DNA of 64,000 bases from Phycicoccus sp. M110.8. Lineage in GTDB: Bacteria; Actinomycetota; Actinomycetes; Actinomycetales; Dermatophilaceae. The DNA is taken from contig NZ_JAWDIC010000004.1 of the NCBI RefSeq assembly GCF_032464895.1, forward strand, positions 248,001 to 312,000, read 5' to 3'. The first letter of the stretch is position 1. Each line of letters starts with the position of its first letter. The notes below the pieces were generated by a model. That model was not told the DNA's origin. It searched no databases and saw only the letters and a program-made list of their open reading frames with translations. A program made the translations under genes and the position numbers. Shown here one piece after another: positions 7,968 through 16,026 of this stretch.

Positions 7968-8640
7968 CGAGTGCGGTGCACACCTTCGCGAACTCGACAC
8001 CCGGGTCACCAGCCGCGACGTCCCAACGGCCGCGGAGGTCGAAGTCGTCGCTGAGGATCGTCGTCTTCTGCCCCACGTCGAGGGTGAAGACGCCGCCGCG
8101 CGCGGTCTTGAACCAGGTGTCGATGCCCTGCTTCCGGGTGACCCGGGAGTCGAGGACGCCCGGGGTGCCGAAGCCGCTGCGCCAGGTCATCAGGAGCCGG
8201 GTCTGGACGCCGAGGGACGCGGGCGCGTCGGGTGACGCGACGAGGGCGTCACTGGTGTCGACGTGGACGAGCCGGAAGTACTCCAGGTACTGCCCCGACG
8301 CCGGGTCGAGGGAGTACCACCGCGCCTGGGTCCGGTGGAACCGTCCGTCGACGCTCCACAGCGGCTGCACGCACCAGTCGTCCGGTCCGGGCTCGGCGCT
8401 CCAGCCGTAGGCGAGGTCGCCGTCGCAGGTGATGTCAGGACCGGCAGCTCGGCAGGTCCACGAAGTCCCCTCGTCGGAGCTCTCGACCGGGTTGGGCACG
8501 AGCCGCGGGTCCGTGGGCGACACAGTGGGCGGCACCGTGGTGTCCGCCGCGGCTGCTGCAGTGGTGGTCCCGGCCAGTGCCACCGTGCCGGCCGCGATGA
8601 GCGCGGCGACGAGGGCGGCCCGGCTGGCGTGATCCTTCAT
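7960..8640 (-). CDS. Exported protein of unknown function
   Basis: 226 residues. It opens with a signal peptide (MKDHASRAALVAALIAAGTV, then an Ala-rich cleavage region near residue 32). The mature part has four Cys residues in two near-pairs (TWTCRAAGPDITCD, and WCVQ with a late VCTALGL), suggesting disulfides outside the cell. AAGGAGG lies 7 bp before ATG 8640, a strong ribosome site. I do not recognise the family. It follows the sigma-factor/membrane-partner pair by 43 bp on the same strand and may be a target or part of that extracytoplasmic system (inference). Confidence 0.75.
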   Translation of the reverse strand: MKDHASRAALVAALIAAGTVALAGTTTAAAAADTTVPPTVSPTDPRLVPNPVESSDEGTSWTCRAAGPDITCDGDLAYGWSAEPGPDDWCVQPLWSVDGRFHRTQARWYSLDPASGQYLEYFRLVHVDTSDALVASPDAPASLGVQTRLLMTWRSGFGTPGVLDSRVTRKQGIDTWFKTARGGVFTLDVGQKTTILSDDFDLRGRWDVAAGDPGVEFAKVCTALGL

Positions 8641-8683
8641 GGTTCTCCTCCTTGATCGGTGACAGGTGCTGCGGGTCGAAGCC

Positions 8684-9646
8684 TCACCGGCCGGGGACCC
8701 TGGTCCAGACGCTCTCGAGGACGAAGCGCTCGTCCGGCTCGGCGGGCCTGCCGTCCACCCGGACGACGTTGCGTGTCGTGAGGGTGTCGCCGGCGACGGA
8801 CCACTCGATCGCGAGCGAGCCCGCCTGGACCCAACGGCCGAGGGCGTCGTAGACCACCGGTCCCTGGTCACCCACCGCGGGGGACCCGCCGTCGTCCTCG
8901 ACGACGACCGTCCACCTCGCACGGCGGAAGTCCAGGTAGAGGCGGCTCCTGCCGTCCGTCAGCCCGTTGGCGGCAAGCCACTCGGGGCTGGCGCGGAACC
9001 CCTGCGCTCGCGCCTGCACCGTCGTGATGTCGCGGGCCCAGCGACCGTCCGGGATCGTCGGGCCGGTGTAGGTCGAGGCGGCCGTCGACAGCCAGCTCGT
9101 CGCGCCGAGCAGGGTTGACCGCGCTGCACATGGGTCCTGGAGGCGGGTGAGGGTGAGGTGCTCGGCCAGGCGTTCGACGGTGTAGGTGCCGGCCGGCTGC
9201 CCCAGGCACAGGTCGTGCTGGAACAGCGTGGTCCGCAGCCGGTCGCCGTCGAGCCCACCCTGTGTCCCGGCGCGATCGCGGGTGTACCCGGGTGGGGCGG
9301 TGACGGTGAGCCCGCCGCGCGCGTTGAAGTCGAGGGTCCAGCGGCCTGAGGCGTCGGGAGCGCCTGGCAGGGCAGGGACCAGGCCGGCATAACGGCCCGG
9401 GGAGACGTGGACCGACGGGGTGGTGGCGGGACGCGGTGGGCCGTCATCGGCGCCCCACCGTGCCGCGACCGCGAGGGCGACCGCGGTGCACGCGACGGCG
9501 ACGCCCGTGGCCACGGCGGCCCACCGCCGGCCACGGCGCCACCGGCCGCGCTCCAGGACCTGCAGCAGGAGCTGCTCGACGTCCGGGTCGACCCCCTGCG
9601 CGGCATTGACGGCCAGCCCCGCGCGGAGCCTGTCCTCAACCGACAT
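8684..9646 (-). CDS. Membrane-anchored partner of the ECF sigma factor (possible anti-sigma)
   Basis: 320 residues. The cytoplasmic N-terminus of about 37 residues (SVEDRLRAGLAVNAAQGVDP) is short for a zinc-type anti-sigma domain and lacks HxxxCxxC. One membrane helix follows (WAAVATGVAVACTAVALAV, residues 43-61), then an extracytoplasmic domain of about 250 residues with at least two Cys. It starts inside the end of the sigma gene (11-bp overlap), the usual coupling of a sigma factor to its membrane regulator. Function as anti-sigma is inferred from position and topology. Confidence 0.7.
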   Translation of the reverse strand: MSVEDRLRAGLAVNAAQGVDPDVEQLLLQVLERGRWRRGRRWAAVATGVAVACTAVALAVAARWGADDGPPRPATTPSVHVSPGRYAGLVPALPGAPDASGRWTLDFNARGGLTVTAPPGYTRDRAGTQGGLDGDRLRTTLFQHDLCLGQPAGTYTVERLAEHLTLTRLQDPCAARSTLLGATSWLSTAASTYTGPTIPDGRWARDITTVQARAQGFRASPEWLAANGLTDGRSRLYLDFRRARWTVVVEDDGGSPAVGDQGPVVYDALGRWVQAGSLAIEWSVAGDTLTTRNVVRVDGRPAEPDERFVLESVWTRVPGR

Positions 9647-10130
9647 CGCTGGCCACCTCCTCGCCGAGGGCCTGCGCGAGCCGGGCGCGGGCGCGGTACA
9701 GGTGCTGCTTGACCGTCGACTCGGACACGCGCAGCACCTCCGCGATCTCGGCCACGGGCCGGTCCTCGAAGTAGTGCAGGACGACGGCGGCGCGCTGCAT
9801 GGGGGCCAGCTGCCGCACGGCTGCGGCCACGTCCGGGTCGGGGTCCGCCGGAGGGGCGGGCACGGCATAGGCCCGCATCTCCCGGAGGGGCCGCGAGCGT
9901 TCGCGGGACAGGTGCCGCAGCGCCATGCGGACGGCGACCTTCCGCACCCAGGCCTCGGGCCGTTCGTACGCCGACACGGTCGACCACCTGCCCAGGAGCT
10001 TGAGGAAGGCGTCCTGCGTGAGCTCCTCGGCGACGGCACGGTCACGCACGATCAGGAACACCGTGCGCGCGACGGAGGTGAACGAGGCGCGGAACAGCGC
10101 CTCGTACTCCCTCCGGTCACTCGCTCTCAT
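9636..10130 (-). CDS. ECF RNA polymerase sigma factor (SigE-like family)
   Basis: 164 residues with the two ECF domains. Region 2 (FRASFTSVARTVFLIVRD, EELTQDAFLKLL, RPEAWVRKVAVRMAL) spans residues 12-75. Region 4 (LAPMQRAAVVLHYFEDRPVA, then EVLRVSESTVKQHLYRAR) spans 98-150 and carries the -35-binding helix-turn-helix. Start ATG 10130 was chosen because AGAGGACG precedes it; an open frame extends further up but lacks sigma homology. It is the first gene of a three-gene minus-strand unit. Confidence 0.92.
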   Translation of the reverse strand: MRASDRREYEALFRASFTSVARTVFLIVRDRAVAEELTQDAFLKLLGRWSTVSAYERPEAWVRKVAVRMALRHLSRERSRPLREMRAYAVPAPPADPDPDVAAAVRQLAPMQRAAVVLHYFEDRPVAEIAEVLRVSESTVKQHLYRARARLAQALGEEVASDVG

Positions 10131-10446
10131 GACACGTCCTCTGTGCGGCGACGGACGTCGAGGCTCAGGATGCCGGGCACCGGCGACGCCGTGAACCGCC
10201 AGAAGGACCACGTCGCCACCACCTCGTGCCGATCATCACCGTGCGTCTCCTCCCGCGAACCGCGGCCCCTCGGTGGGGCAGCGCTTCACCTGGGACAGGC
10301 ACGACGAGCGGTCGTGGTTGACACGGTGGCCCGGAAATCTCGTTCGCGTGCGTCCGGCCCGCGTCCGCGCCGTCGGGGCGTGGGGGAGGACGGTTCCCCC
10401 AGGCGAACCATCGGATCCGAGGGTGAGTCGCCGGCCGACAACCCGC
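10131..10446. other. Intergenic region between sigma gene and response regulator
   Basis: About 316 bp without a credible gene. It should hold the promoter of the sigma operon on the minus strand and the 3' end of the response-regulator gene. TTGACA occurs on the plus strand at 10318 but no -10 follows at a proper distance. I see no strong hairpin or repeat. Confidence 0.5.
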
Positions 10447-11124
10447 TCAGGTGCGGCGACGCACGTAGCGGTGCTCGGGGCGCCCGGTGCCGCCGTAGGC
10501 GAGGTCGAGGTCGAGCAGCCGCTTCCTGACCAGGGTGGCGAGGTACCGCTGGGCCGTCGGACGGCTGGCGCCGAGGATGGCGGCCACCTCGCTGGCGCCG
10601 ATCGGCTGTGGCGCCGACGCGACGATGTCGAGCACCTTGGCCATCGTCGGCTGCAGGGACTGGGTGGCCGGTGGCCGGCGCGGCGCGGTGGAGCGCATGC
10701 GGTACAGCGCGTCGATCGTCTCCTGGTCGGCCTCCGGCGCCGCCTGGGTGTGCTGTGCCCAGGTGCGGTATGCCTCGAGCTGCTCGCGGAGCGCGGCGAA
10801 GGTGAACGGCTTGACGAGGTAGTAGACGGCACCGAGCTGCATCGCCGTGCGGACCGACTCGATGTCCCGGGCGGCGGTCACCAGCAGGAAGTCGGGCACG
10901 GGCCCTCCTGAGGCCGTGAGCCGTCGGACCAGGTCGAGCCCGTCGAAGTCGGGCAGGTACATGTCGAGCAGCAGCAGGTCGGGCGCGGTCGAGCCCACCA
11001 GCTCCAGCGCCTCCGCGCCGCTGTGCGCCTGCCCCACGACCTCGAAGCCGGGCAGCTTCGCGACGCTCAGCGCGTGGGCGTGCGCCACGTGGTAGTCGTC
11101 GTCGACCACCAGCACCCGGATCAC
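10447..11124 (-). CDS. CitB/DcuR-type response regulator
   Basis: 225 residues. The receiver domain (residues 1-120) has the acidic pocket VVDDDYH, phospho-acceptor Asp in LLLLDMYLPDFDG, a Thr in LVTAARD and Lys in YLVKPFTF. The C-terminal part (KVLDIVASAPQPIGASEVAA, then GASRPTAQRYLATLV) is the DcuR/CitB-type helix-turn-helix. It overlaps the kinase gene stop by ATGA. Relatives control uptake of C4-dicarboxylates or citrate. Here the divergent target is an ABC importer, so the pair probably senses that importer's substrate (inference). Confidence 0.92.
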   Translation of the reverse strand: MIRVLVVDDDYHVAHAHALSVAKLPGFEVVGQAHSGAEALELVGSTAPDLLLLDMYLPDFDGLDLVRRLTASGGPVPDFLLVTAARDIESVRTAMQLGAVYYLVKPFTFAALREQLEAYRTWAQHTQAAPEADQETIDALYRMRSTAPRRPPATQSLQPTMAKVLDIVASAPQPIGASEVAAILGASRPTAQRYLATLVRKRLLDLDLAYGGTGRPEHRYVRRRT

Positions 11125-12755
11125 GAGGCCACCTCGGCGACCCGCAGCGGGAGCACGACCTCGAAGCGCGCACCAGCGGGGGAGCTGGCGAAGATGGTGC
11201 CGCCCGCGCGGGTCACCAACCGGTGCACGAGGGCGAGCCCGACGCCGCGACGCATGGCGCCGCGCGGGTCCTTGGTCGTGAACCCGTCGACGAACACCTC
11301 GCGCAGCTGCTCGGGCGGTATGCCGGGGCCGGTGTCCTCGACGACGAGGCGCAGCTGCGCGCCGGCGCCCGCCCCTGCGTCGGGGGCCGGGTCGGTCGTC
11401 AGCGTCACCGTGACCGTCCCCCGCGGACTGCGGCCGGCGCTCGCGGGGTCGTCGGCGATCGCGTCGACCGCGTTGTCGACGAGGTTGCCCAGCACGGAGA
11501 CCAGCGGCAGGTCGCCGACCTGGTCGGCTCGCAGCAGGCTCTCGGGGGCGAGGCGCACGGCGACGTCCCGCTCGGCCGCCACGGTCGCCTTCGCGAGCAG
11601 CAGGGCGGCGACCACGGGGGAGCCGATGCGGGTGCGGACCTCCTCGCTGGCATACGTCGTCTCGCTCTGCAGCTGGCTGCTGTAGCGCGTCGCCTCCTCG
11701 ACCTCCCCGAGCTCGAGGAGCACCGCGAGCACGTGCAGCCGGTTGGAGAACTCGTGCTCCTGCGCCCGCAGTGCCGTCGACAGTCCCTCCATCGAGTCGA
11801 GCTGGCGCAGCAGGGCCTCCATCTCGGTGCGGTCCCTGATGGTGACGACCGACCCGGCGTCGCGGCCGGCGACGGTGACCGGCCGGCGGTTGAGGACCAG
11901 GAGGTGCTCGTCGGTGACGGCGACGAGGTCCGAGCCCGTGACCTCACCGGTGACGACCCGTCGCACGCGACCCTCGGGCAGGAGCTCCTCGACCCGTTGC
12001 CCCAGGCGCGCGTGCTGCAGCCCCAGCAGCCGCCTGGCCTCGTCGTTGAGGACGTTGATGCCGCCGGCCGCGTCCACGCCGAGCACACCCTCGCGGATGC
12101 CGTGCAGCATCGCCTCGCGCTCTTGGACGAGCCCGACGATCTCGGCCGGCTCCAGCCCGAAGGTGACCCGCTTGATGGCGCGTGCCAGCAGGAGGGAGGC
12201 GCCGACGCCGAGCGCCAGGGCCACCGCGCAGTAGAGCGCGATGTCAGCGAGCTCGGCGTGCAGACGACCGCTCACCTGCGTCTCGAGGATGCCCACCGAC
12301 ACCTCGCCGACGACGCTGCCGTCGGCGGCGACCACCGGCGCCTTGGCGTTCGCCGACCGGCCGAGGCTGCCCTCGTTCATCCCGGTGTGCACCCTGCCGT
12401 CGAGGGCGACGACCGGCTCCTCGACGCGCTGCCCGATGAGGGCGGGGTTCGGGTGGGAGTGGCGGGTGCCGGCGCGGTCGATGACCACGACGTATGAGGC
12501 GTGGGTGCTCGAGCGGACGCGTTCGGCCAGCGCGGGGATCGAGTTGCCGGGGTCGCCGTCGGCCAGCGCCCGGGCGACCTCGGGGGAGCGGCCCACGGCC
12601 TCGGCGATGCCCGCAGCCTGCTCGCGCGCCTGCGCGTCGGCCTGGTTCGCAGCGAGGCGGGAGAACAGGGCGAAGCCCACGGCCAGGGTCACCACGACGA
12701 TGCCGAGGACCGCGGCGAGGATGCGCGCCGCCAACGTCCGGCCCAGTCGCGGCAT
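11121..12755 (-). CDS. CitA/DcuS-type sensor histidine kinase
   Basis: 544 residues. Membrane helix at 12-31, an extracytoplasmic Cache/PASC-like sensor (SSTHASYVVVIDRAGTRHSH, HPNPALIGQRVEEP) to about 178, a second helix near 185-205, a cytoplasmic PAS domain near 225-320, the phospho-acceptor His in QEHEFSNRLHVL, and an ATPase domain with N box LGNLVDNAVDAI, VEDTGPGIPPEQ and RRGVGLALVHRLV. HPNP and HEFSNRLH are typical of carboxylate sensors. Start ATG 12755 lies just after GAGAGG. It pairs with the response regulator downstream. Confidence 0.92.
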   Translation of the reverse strand: MPRLGRTLAARILAAVLGIVVVTLAVGFALFSRLAANQADAQAREQAAGIAEAVGRSPEVARALADGDPGNSIPALAERVRSSTHASYVVVIDRAGTRHSHPNPALIGQRVEEPVVALDGRVHTGMNEGSLGRSANAKAPVVAADGSVVGEVSVGILETQVSGRLHAELADIALYCAVALALGVGASLLLARAIKRVTFGLEPAEIVGLVQEREAMLHGIREGVLGVDAAGGINVLNDEARRLLGLQHARLGQRVEELLPEGRVRRVVTGEVTGSDLVAVTDEHLLVLNRRPVTVAGRDAGSVVTIRDRTEMEALLRQLDSMEGLSTALRAQEHEFSNRLHVLAVLLELGEVEEATRYSSQLQSETTYASEEVRTRIGSPVVAALLLAKATVAAERDVAVRLAPESLLRADQVGDLPLVSVLGNLVDNAVDAIADDPASAGRSPRGTVTVTLTTDPAPDAGAGAGAQLRLVVEDTGPGIPPEQLREVFVDGFTTKDPRGAMRRGVGLALVHRLVTRAGGTIFASSPAGARFEVVLPLRVAEVAS

Positions 12756-12946
12756 ACCTCTCCCGTCCTCGCGGTGGCGCCGACGGTGGCGCCCGGCGTC
12801 CTCGGTGGCGCCGGGACCAGCATGGCTGAGCAGATTGCACAAAACCATTGCTATCGCGGGTATCGGTCGCAACGTTCACAACGCTTCCGGCTGCCACGGC
12901 CCCCTTCCTACGGTGACGCAACTCAACGACGAGAAGGGATCTCCCC
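12756..12946. promoter_or_regulatory. Divergent promoter region, kinase versus ABC importer
   Basis: The 191 bp contain an unusually AT-rich stretch at 12832-12880. On the plus strand TTGCAC (12835-12840) with a 17-bp spacer to GGGTAT (12858-12863) is a weak promoter candidate for the importer. CAACGTTCACAACG just after it repeats CAACG twice at a 9-bp distance and may be part of a response-regulator site. This is candidate level only. Confidence 0.4.
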
Positions 12947-13756
12947 ATGGCGGCCATCGAGCTGCGGAACGTCACCAAGAAGTTCGCGACATCGGACGGC
13001 GGGACGTACACCGCCCTGCAGGACCTGTCGCTGACGGTCGAGGACGGCCAGTTCTGCGCCGTCGTCGGACCCACCGGCTGCGGCAAGTCGACCACCCTCA
13101 CCCTGGTCTCCGGCCTCGAGCGTCCGTCGAGGGGGGAGGCGTTCGTCCACGGCGAGCCGGTCCGCGGGATCGGCGTCGGCACCGGGTTCGTCTTCCAGCA
13201 GGACGCGGTGTTCCCCTGGCGGACGGTGCTGGACAACGTCAGCGCCGGTCCCGTCTACCGCGGGGTGTCGAGGTCGGAGGCGCTCGGCCAGTCGCGGGAC
13301 TGGCTGCGCCGCGTGGGCCTCAGCGGGTTCGAGGACCGGTACCCGCACCAGCTCTCCGGGGGCATGCGCAAGCGCGTGGCCCTCGCGCAGACGCTCATCA
13401 ACCAGCCGCGGATCCTGCTCATGGACGAGCCGTTCTCGGCCCTCGATGTGCAGACGCGGGCGATCATGTCGACCGAGCTGCTCCAGCTCTGGGACCAGAC
13501 CCGCCCGGCCGTCGTCTTCGTCACGCACGACCTGGAGGAGGCGATCGCCCTCGCGGACAAGGTCGTCGTCCTCACCGCCGGCCCCGGCACGGTCAAGGCC
13601 GAGTTCGAGATCGACCTGCCGCGCCCGCGGGTCGTGCAGGAGATCCGGTTCGACACGAGGTTCGTGCGGCTGTACGAGCAGATCTGGGAGGCGCTGCGGG
13701 CCGAGGTCGAAGAGGCGTACGCCCGCACCACGCGCGCGGTGGCGGTGGCGTCATGA
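12947..13756 (+). CDS. NitT/TauT-type ABC transporter ATP-binding protein
   Basis: 269 residues. Walker A VGPTGCGKSTT, Q-loop FVFQQDAVFPWRT, signature LSGGMRKRVALAQTL, Walker B RILLMDEPFSALD and H-loop FVTHDLEEAI are all intact. The QDAVFPW Q-loop and the EEAIALADKVVVLTAGPGTV end are typical of the nitrate/sulfonate/taurine importer group. The ribosome site GAGAAGGGA precedes ATG. It overlaps the permease by ATGA. It energises uptake at the inner face of the membrane. Confidence 0.95.
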   Translation: MAAIELRNVTKKFATSDGGTYTALQDLSLTVEDGQFCAVVGPTGCGKSTTLTLVSGLERPSRGEAFVHGEPVRGIGVGTGFVFQQDAVFPWRTVLDNVSAGPVYRGVSRSEALGQSRDWLRRVGLSGFEDRYPHQLSGGMRKRVALAQTLINQPRILLMDEPFSALDVQTRAIMSTELLQLWDQTRPAVVFVTHDLEEAIALADKVVVLTAGPGTVKAEFEIDLPRPRVVQEIRFDTRFVRLYEQIWEALRAEVEEAYARTTRAVAVAS

Positions 13757-14682
13757 TCGACACGGCCCACGACAGCGCCGGCGCGGCGGACAGCGCACTC
13801 TCCCAGACGCTTCGGGCGGACCAGGCCCGGACCCCCGCAGCCGACGCCGCCGTGCGGACCGCCTCGTCCCCGCGGCAGGCGGCGCGACGCCGCCGCCTGG
13901 TGCTGGCCGGGGCGCGGACGGCCATCGTCGTCGTCGCGCTCACCGCCTGGCAGCTGCTCGTGCACGCCAAGGTCGTCGACCCCTTCTTCTGGGGCGAGCC
14001 GTCCGGGGTCTGGGCCGACCTGCGCGACTGGGTGACCGTCGGGACGAGCCAGGGCTCACTCGGCGAGCAGGTCGTGACGACCCTTGAGGAGGCGGTGCTC
14101 GGTTTCGTCATCGGCTCGGTGCTCGGCATCGTCCTGGGGATCGCCCTGGGTCGGGTGCAGCTGCTCTCCGAGCTGTTCGCGCCGTTCCTCAAGGCGGCCA
14201 ACTCGATCCCGCGCATCATCCTCGGCTCGATCTTCACCGTGGCCTTCGGCTTCGGCATCCAGTCCAAGGTGATCCTGGCCGTGGTCCTGGTGTTCTTCGG
14301 CGTCTTCTTCAACGCCTTCCAGGGCGCCCGCGAGGTCGACCGCAACCTCATCGCCAACGCACGCCTGCTCGGCGCGACCCGCTGGCAGGTGGCCAGGGAC
14401 GTCGTCCTGCCGTCGGCGTTCACCTGGATCCTCGCGAGCCTGCACATCAGCTTCGGCTTCGCCCTCATCGGCGCCCTCGTCGGCGAGATCCTCGGCGCCA
14501 ACAAGGGACTGGGCCTGCTGATCCGCTCCTCGCAGAACAACTTCGACATGAACGGCGTCCTCGCCGGCATGGTCCTCGTCGCCGTCATCGCGCTGACCGC
14601 CGAGGGGCTGATCACCGTCCTCGAGCGCCGGCTGCTGCGCTGGCGCCCGCCGCAGGCGCACGGGGGAGCGGCCATCGAGTGA
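13753..14682 (+). CDS. NitT/TauT-type ABC transporter permease
   Basis: 309 residues with six membrane segments after a hydrophilic leader of about 50 residues. The cytoplasmic EAA loop that docks on the ATPase reads NARLLGATRWQVARDVVLPS. GFVIGSVLGIVLGIALGRV and GFALIGALVGEILGANKGLG are typical of SsuC/TauC-like permeases. It is translationally coupled to the ATPase gene and followed 97 bp later by the binding protein. Confidence 0.94.
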   Translation: MIDTAHDSAGAADSALSQTLRADQARTPAADAAVRTASSPRQAARRRRLVLAGARTAIVVVALTAWQLLVHAKVVDPFFWGEPSGVWADLRDWVTVGTSQGSLGEQVVTTLEEAVLGFVIGSVLGIVLGIALGRVQLLSELFAPFLKAANSIPRIILGSIFTVAFGFGIQSKVILAVVLVFFGVFFNAFQGAREVDRNLIANARLLGATRWQVARDVVLPSAFTWILASLHISFGFALIGALVGEILGANKGLGLLIRSSQNNFDMNGVLAGMVLVAVIALTAEGLITVLERRLLRWRPPQAHGGAAIE

Positions 14683-14779
14683 CGACGCCGCCGGGAGGGC
14701 CGGCACACCTCGACGAACGCATCACCGCACCACGTCATCACTGCGAACCACCCACGTACTGCAACTCAAAGGAGAGTGC

Positions 14780-15868
14780 ATGAACACCAAGCGTCTCGCT
14801 GCCGTCGCCACGGCAGCCCTGGCCAGCGTCTCGCTGGCGGCCTGCGCCAACAACGCCTCGGGCAGCACGTCCGGCGGCTCCGCCGGCTCGTCCAGCAGCT
14901 CGGCAGGAGGCGCCAAGGACGCCTCGGCACCGACCGTCACCATCATGGTCGGCGGCATGAGCAAGCAGATCTACCTGCCGTTCATGCTCGCCAAGCAGCT
15001 CGGCTACTACGACAAGGCCGGCGTCAACGTGAACCTCGTCGACGAGCCCGCCGGCGGCGACGCCACCGAGAACATGCTCGCCGGCCAGGTGCAGGGCGTC
15101 GGTGGCTTCTACGACCACAACATCGCCCTGCAGGCGCAGGGCAAGTCGTCCGAGGCCGTCGTCTCCATGCTGCAGATCCCCGGCGAGGTCGAGCTGTGCC
15201 GCAGCGATCTCAAGGGCAAGGTCAAGAGCCCGGCCGACTTCAAGGGCCGCCAGCTCGGCATCACCGACACCGGCTCCTCGACCGACTTCCTGACCCAGTA
15301 CCTCAGCAAGAAGAACGGGGTCGACCCGAGCCAGGAGACCCGTCGCGGCGTGGGCGCCGGCCAGACCTTCATCGCGGCCATGAAGCAGAAGGCGATCGAC
15401 TGCGGCATGACCACCGAGCCGACGGTGTCCCAGGCGGTCGGCGACGGCACGGCATTCATCCTGCTGGACATGCGCACGGCAGAGGGCTCCAAGGCGGCCC
15501 TCGGCGGCACCTACCCGGCGACCTCGCTCTACATGCAGACGAGCTGGGTGGACGCCCACAAGGACACCGTCCAGAAGCTCGTCAACGCCTACGTCTCGAC
15601 GCTGGCCTGGATCCAGGGTCACTCGGCCGCCGAGATCGCCGACCAGATGCCGGCCGACTACTACAAGGGCGTCGGCAAGGACGCGTACGTCAAGGCGCTG
15701 GACAGCGAGAAGGGCATCTTCAACCCCACCGGGCTGATGCCGGCCGACGGACCGTCCACCTGCCTGGCCGTCCTGGGCGAGTTCAACCCCAAGGTCAAGG
15801 GCAAGACCATCGACCTGTCCAAGACCTACACCAACGAGTTCGTCCAGGCGGCCAAGCCGCTCGCCTGA
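14780..15868 (+). CDS. ABC transporter substrate-binding lipoprotein (NMT1/THI5-SsuA type)
   Basis: 362 residues. Signal peptide with lipobox SLAAC (Cys near residue 21), a Ser/Gly-rich linker to about 50, then a two-lobed binding fold beginning TVTIMVGGMSKQIYLPFMLA. FKGRQLGITDTGSSTDFLTQ and GAGQTFIAAMKQKAIDCGM are typical of the NitT/TauT binding proteins. AAAGGAG precedes ATG. Known ligands of the family include nitrate, sulfonates, taurine, pyrimidine precursors and aromatic acids; this one cannot be assigned. The CitA-like sensor next door argues for a carboxylate-like ligand (inference). Confidence 0.93.
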   Translation: MNTKRLAAVATAALASVSLAACANNASGSTSGGSAGSSSSSAGGAKDASAPTVTIMVGGMSKQIYLPFMLAKQLGYYDKAGVNVNLVDEPAGGDATENMLAGQVQGVGGFYDHNIALQAQGKSSEAVVSMLQIPGEVELCRSDLKGKVKSPADFKGRQLGITDTGSSTDFLTQYLSKKNGVDPSQETRRGVGAGQTFIAAMKQKAIDCGMTTEPTVSQAVGDGTAFILLDMRTAEGSKAALGGTYPATSLYMQTSWVDAHKDTVQKLVNAYVSTLAWIQGHSAAEIADQMPADYYKGVGKDAYVKALDSEKGIFNPTGLMPADGPSTCLAVLGEFNPKVKGKTIDLSKTYTNEFVQAAKPLA

Positions 15869-15941
15869 CCGACTCCCGACTCCCGCCTCCAGGCTCCCGT
15901 CTCCCGCACTCCGCGGGAGCGGACCGGGGCGAACCCGACCG

Positions 15942-15980
15942 CCACGGCCCCCGCCGGCACGACGCCGGCGGGGGCCGTGG
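15942..15980. terminator. Strong bidirectional terminator
   Basis: A perfect 17-bp stem (15942-15958 with 15964-15980, core GGCCCCCGCCGGC) closes a 5-base loop. It sits between the convergent ends of the binding-protein and SulP genes. A smaller stem CTCCCGC/GCGGGAG (15901-15919) precedes it, in a stretch with repeated CTCCCG. Confidence 0.85.
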
Positions 15981-16026
15981 TGCGGCCAAGGGAGGCCGCG
16001 GGGCTGCGAGGGAAGCCCTGCTCGGG

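Noticed and set aside
10318-10345. TTGACA as promoter -35 on the plus strand
   Set aside because: No -10 at 16-19 bp and no plus-strand gene starts nearby.
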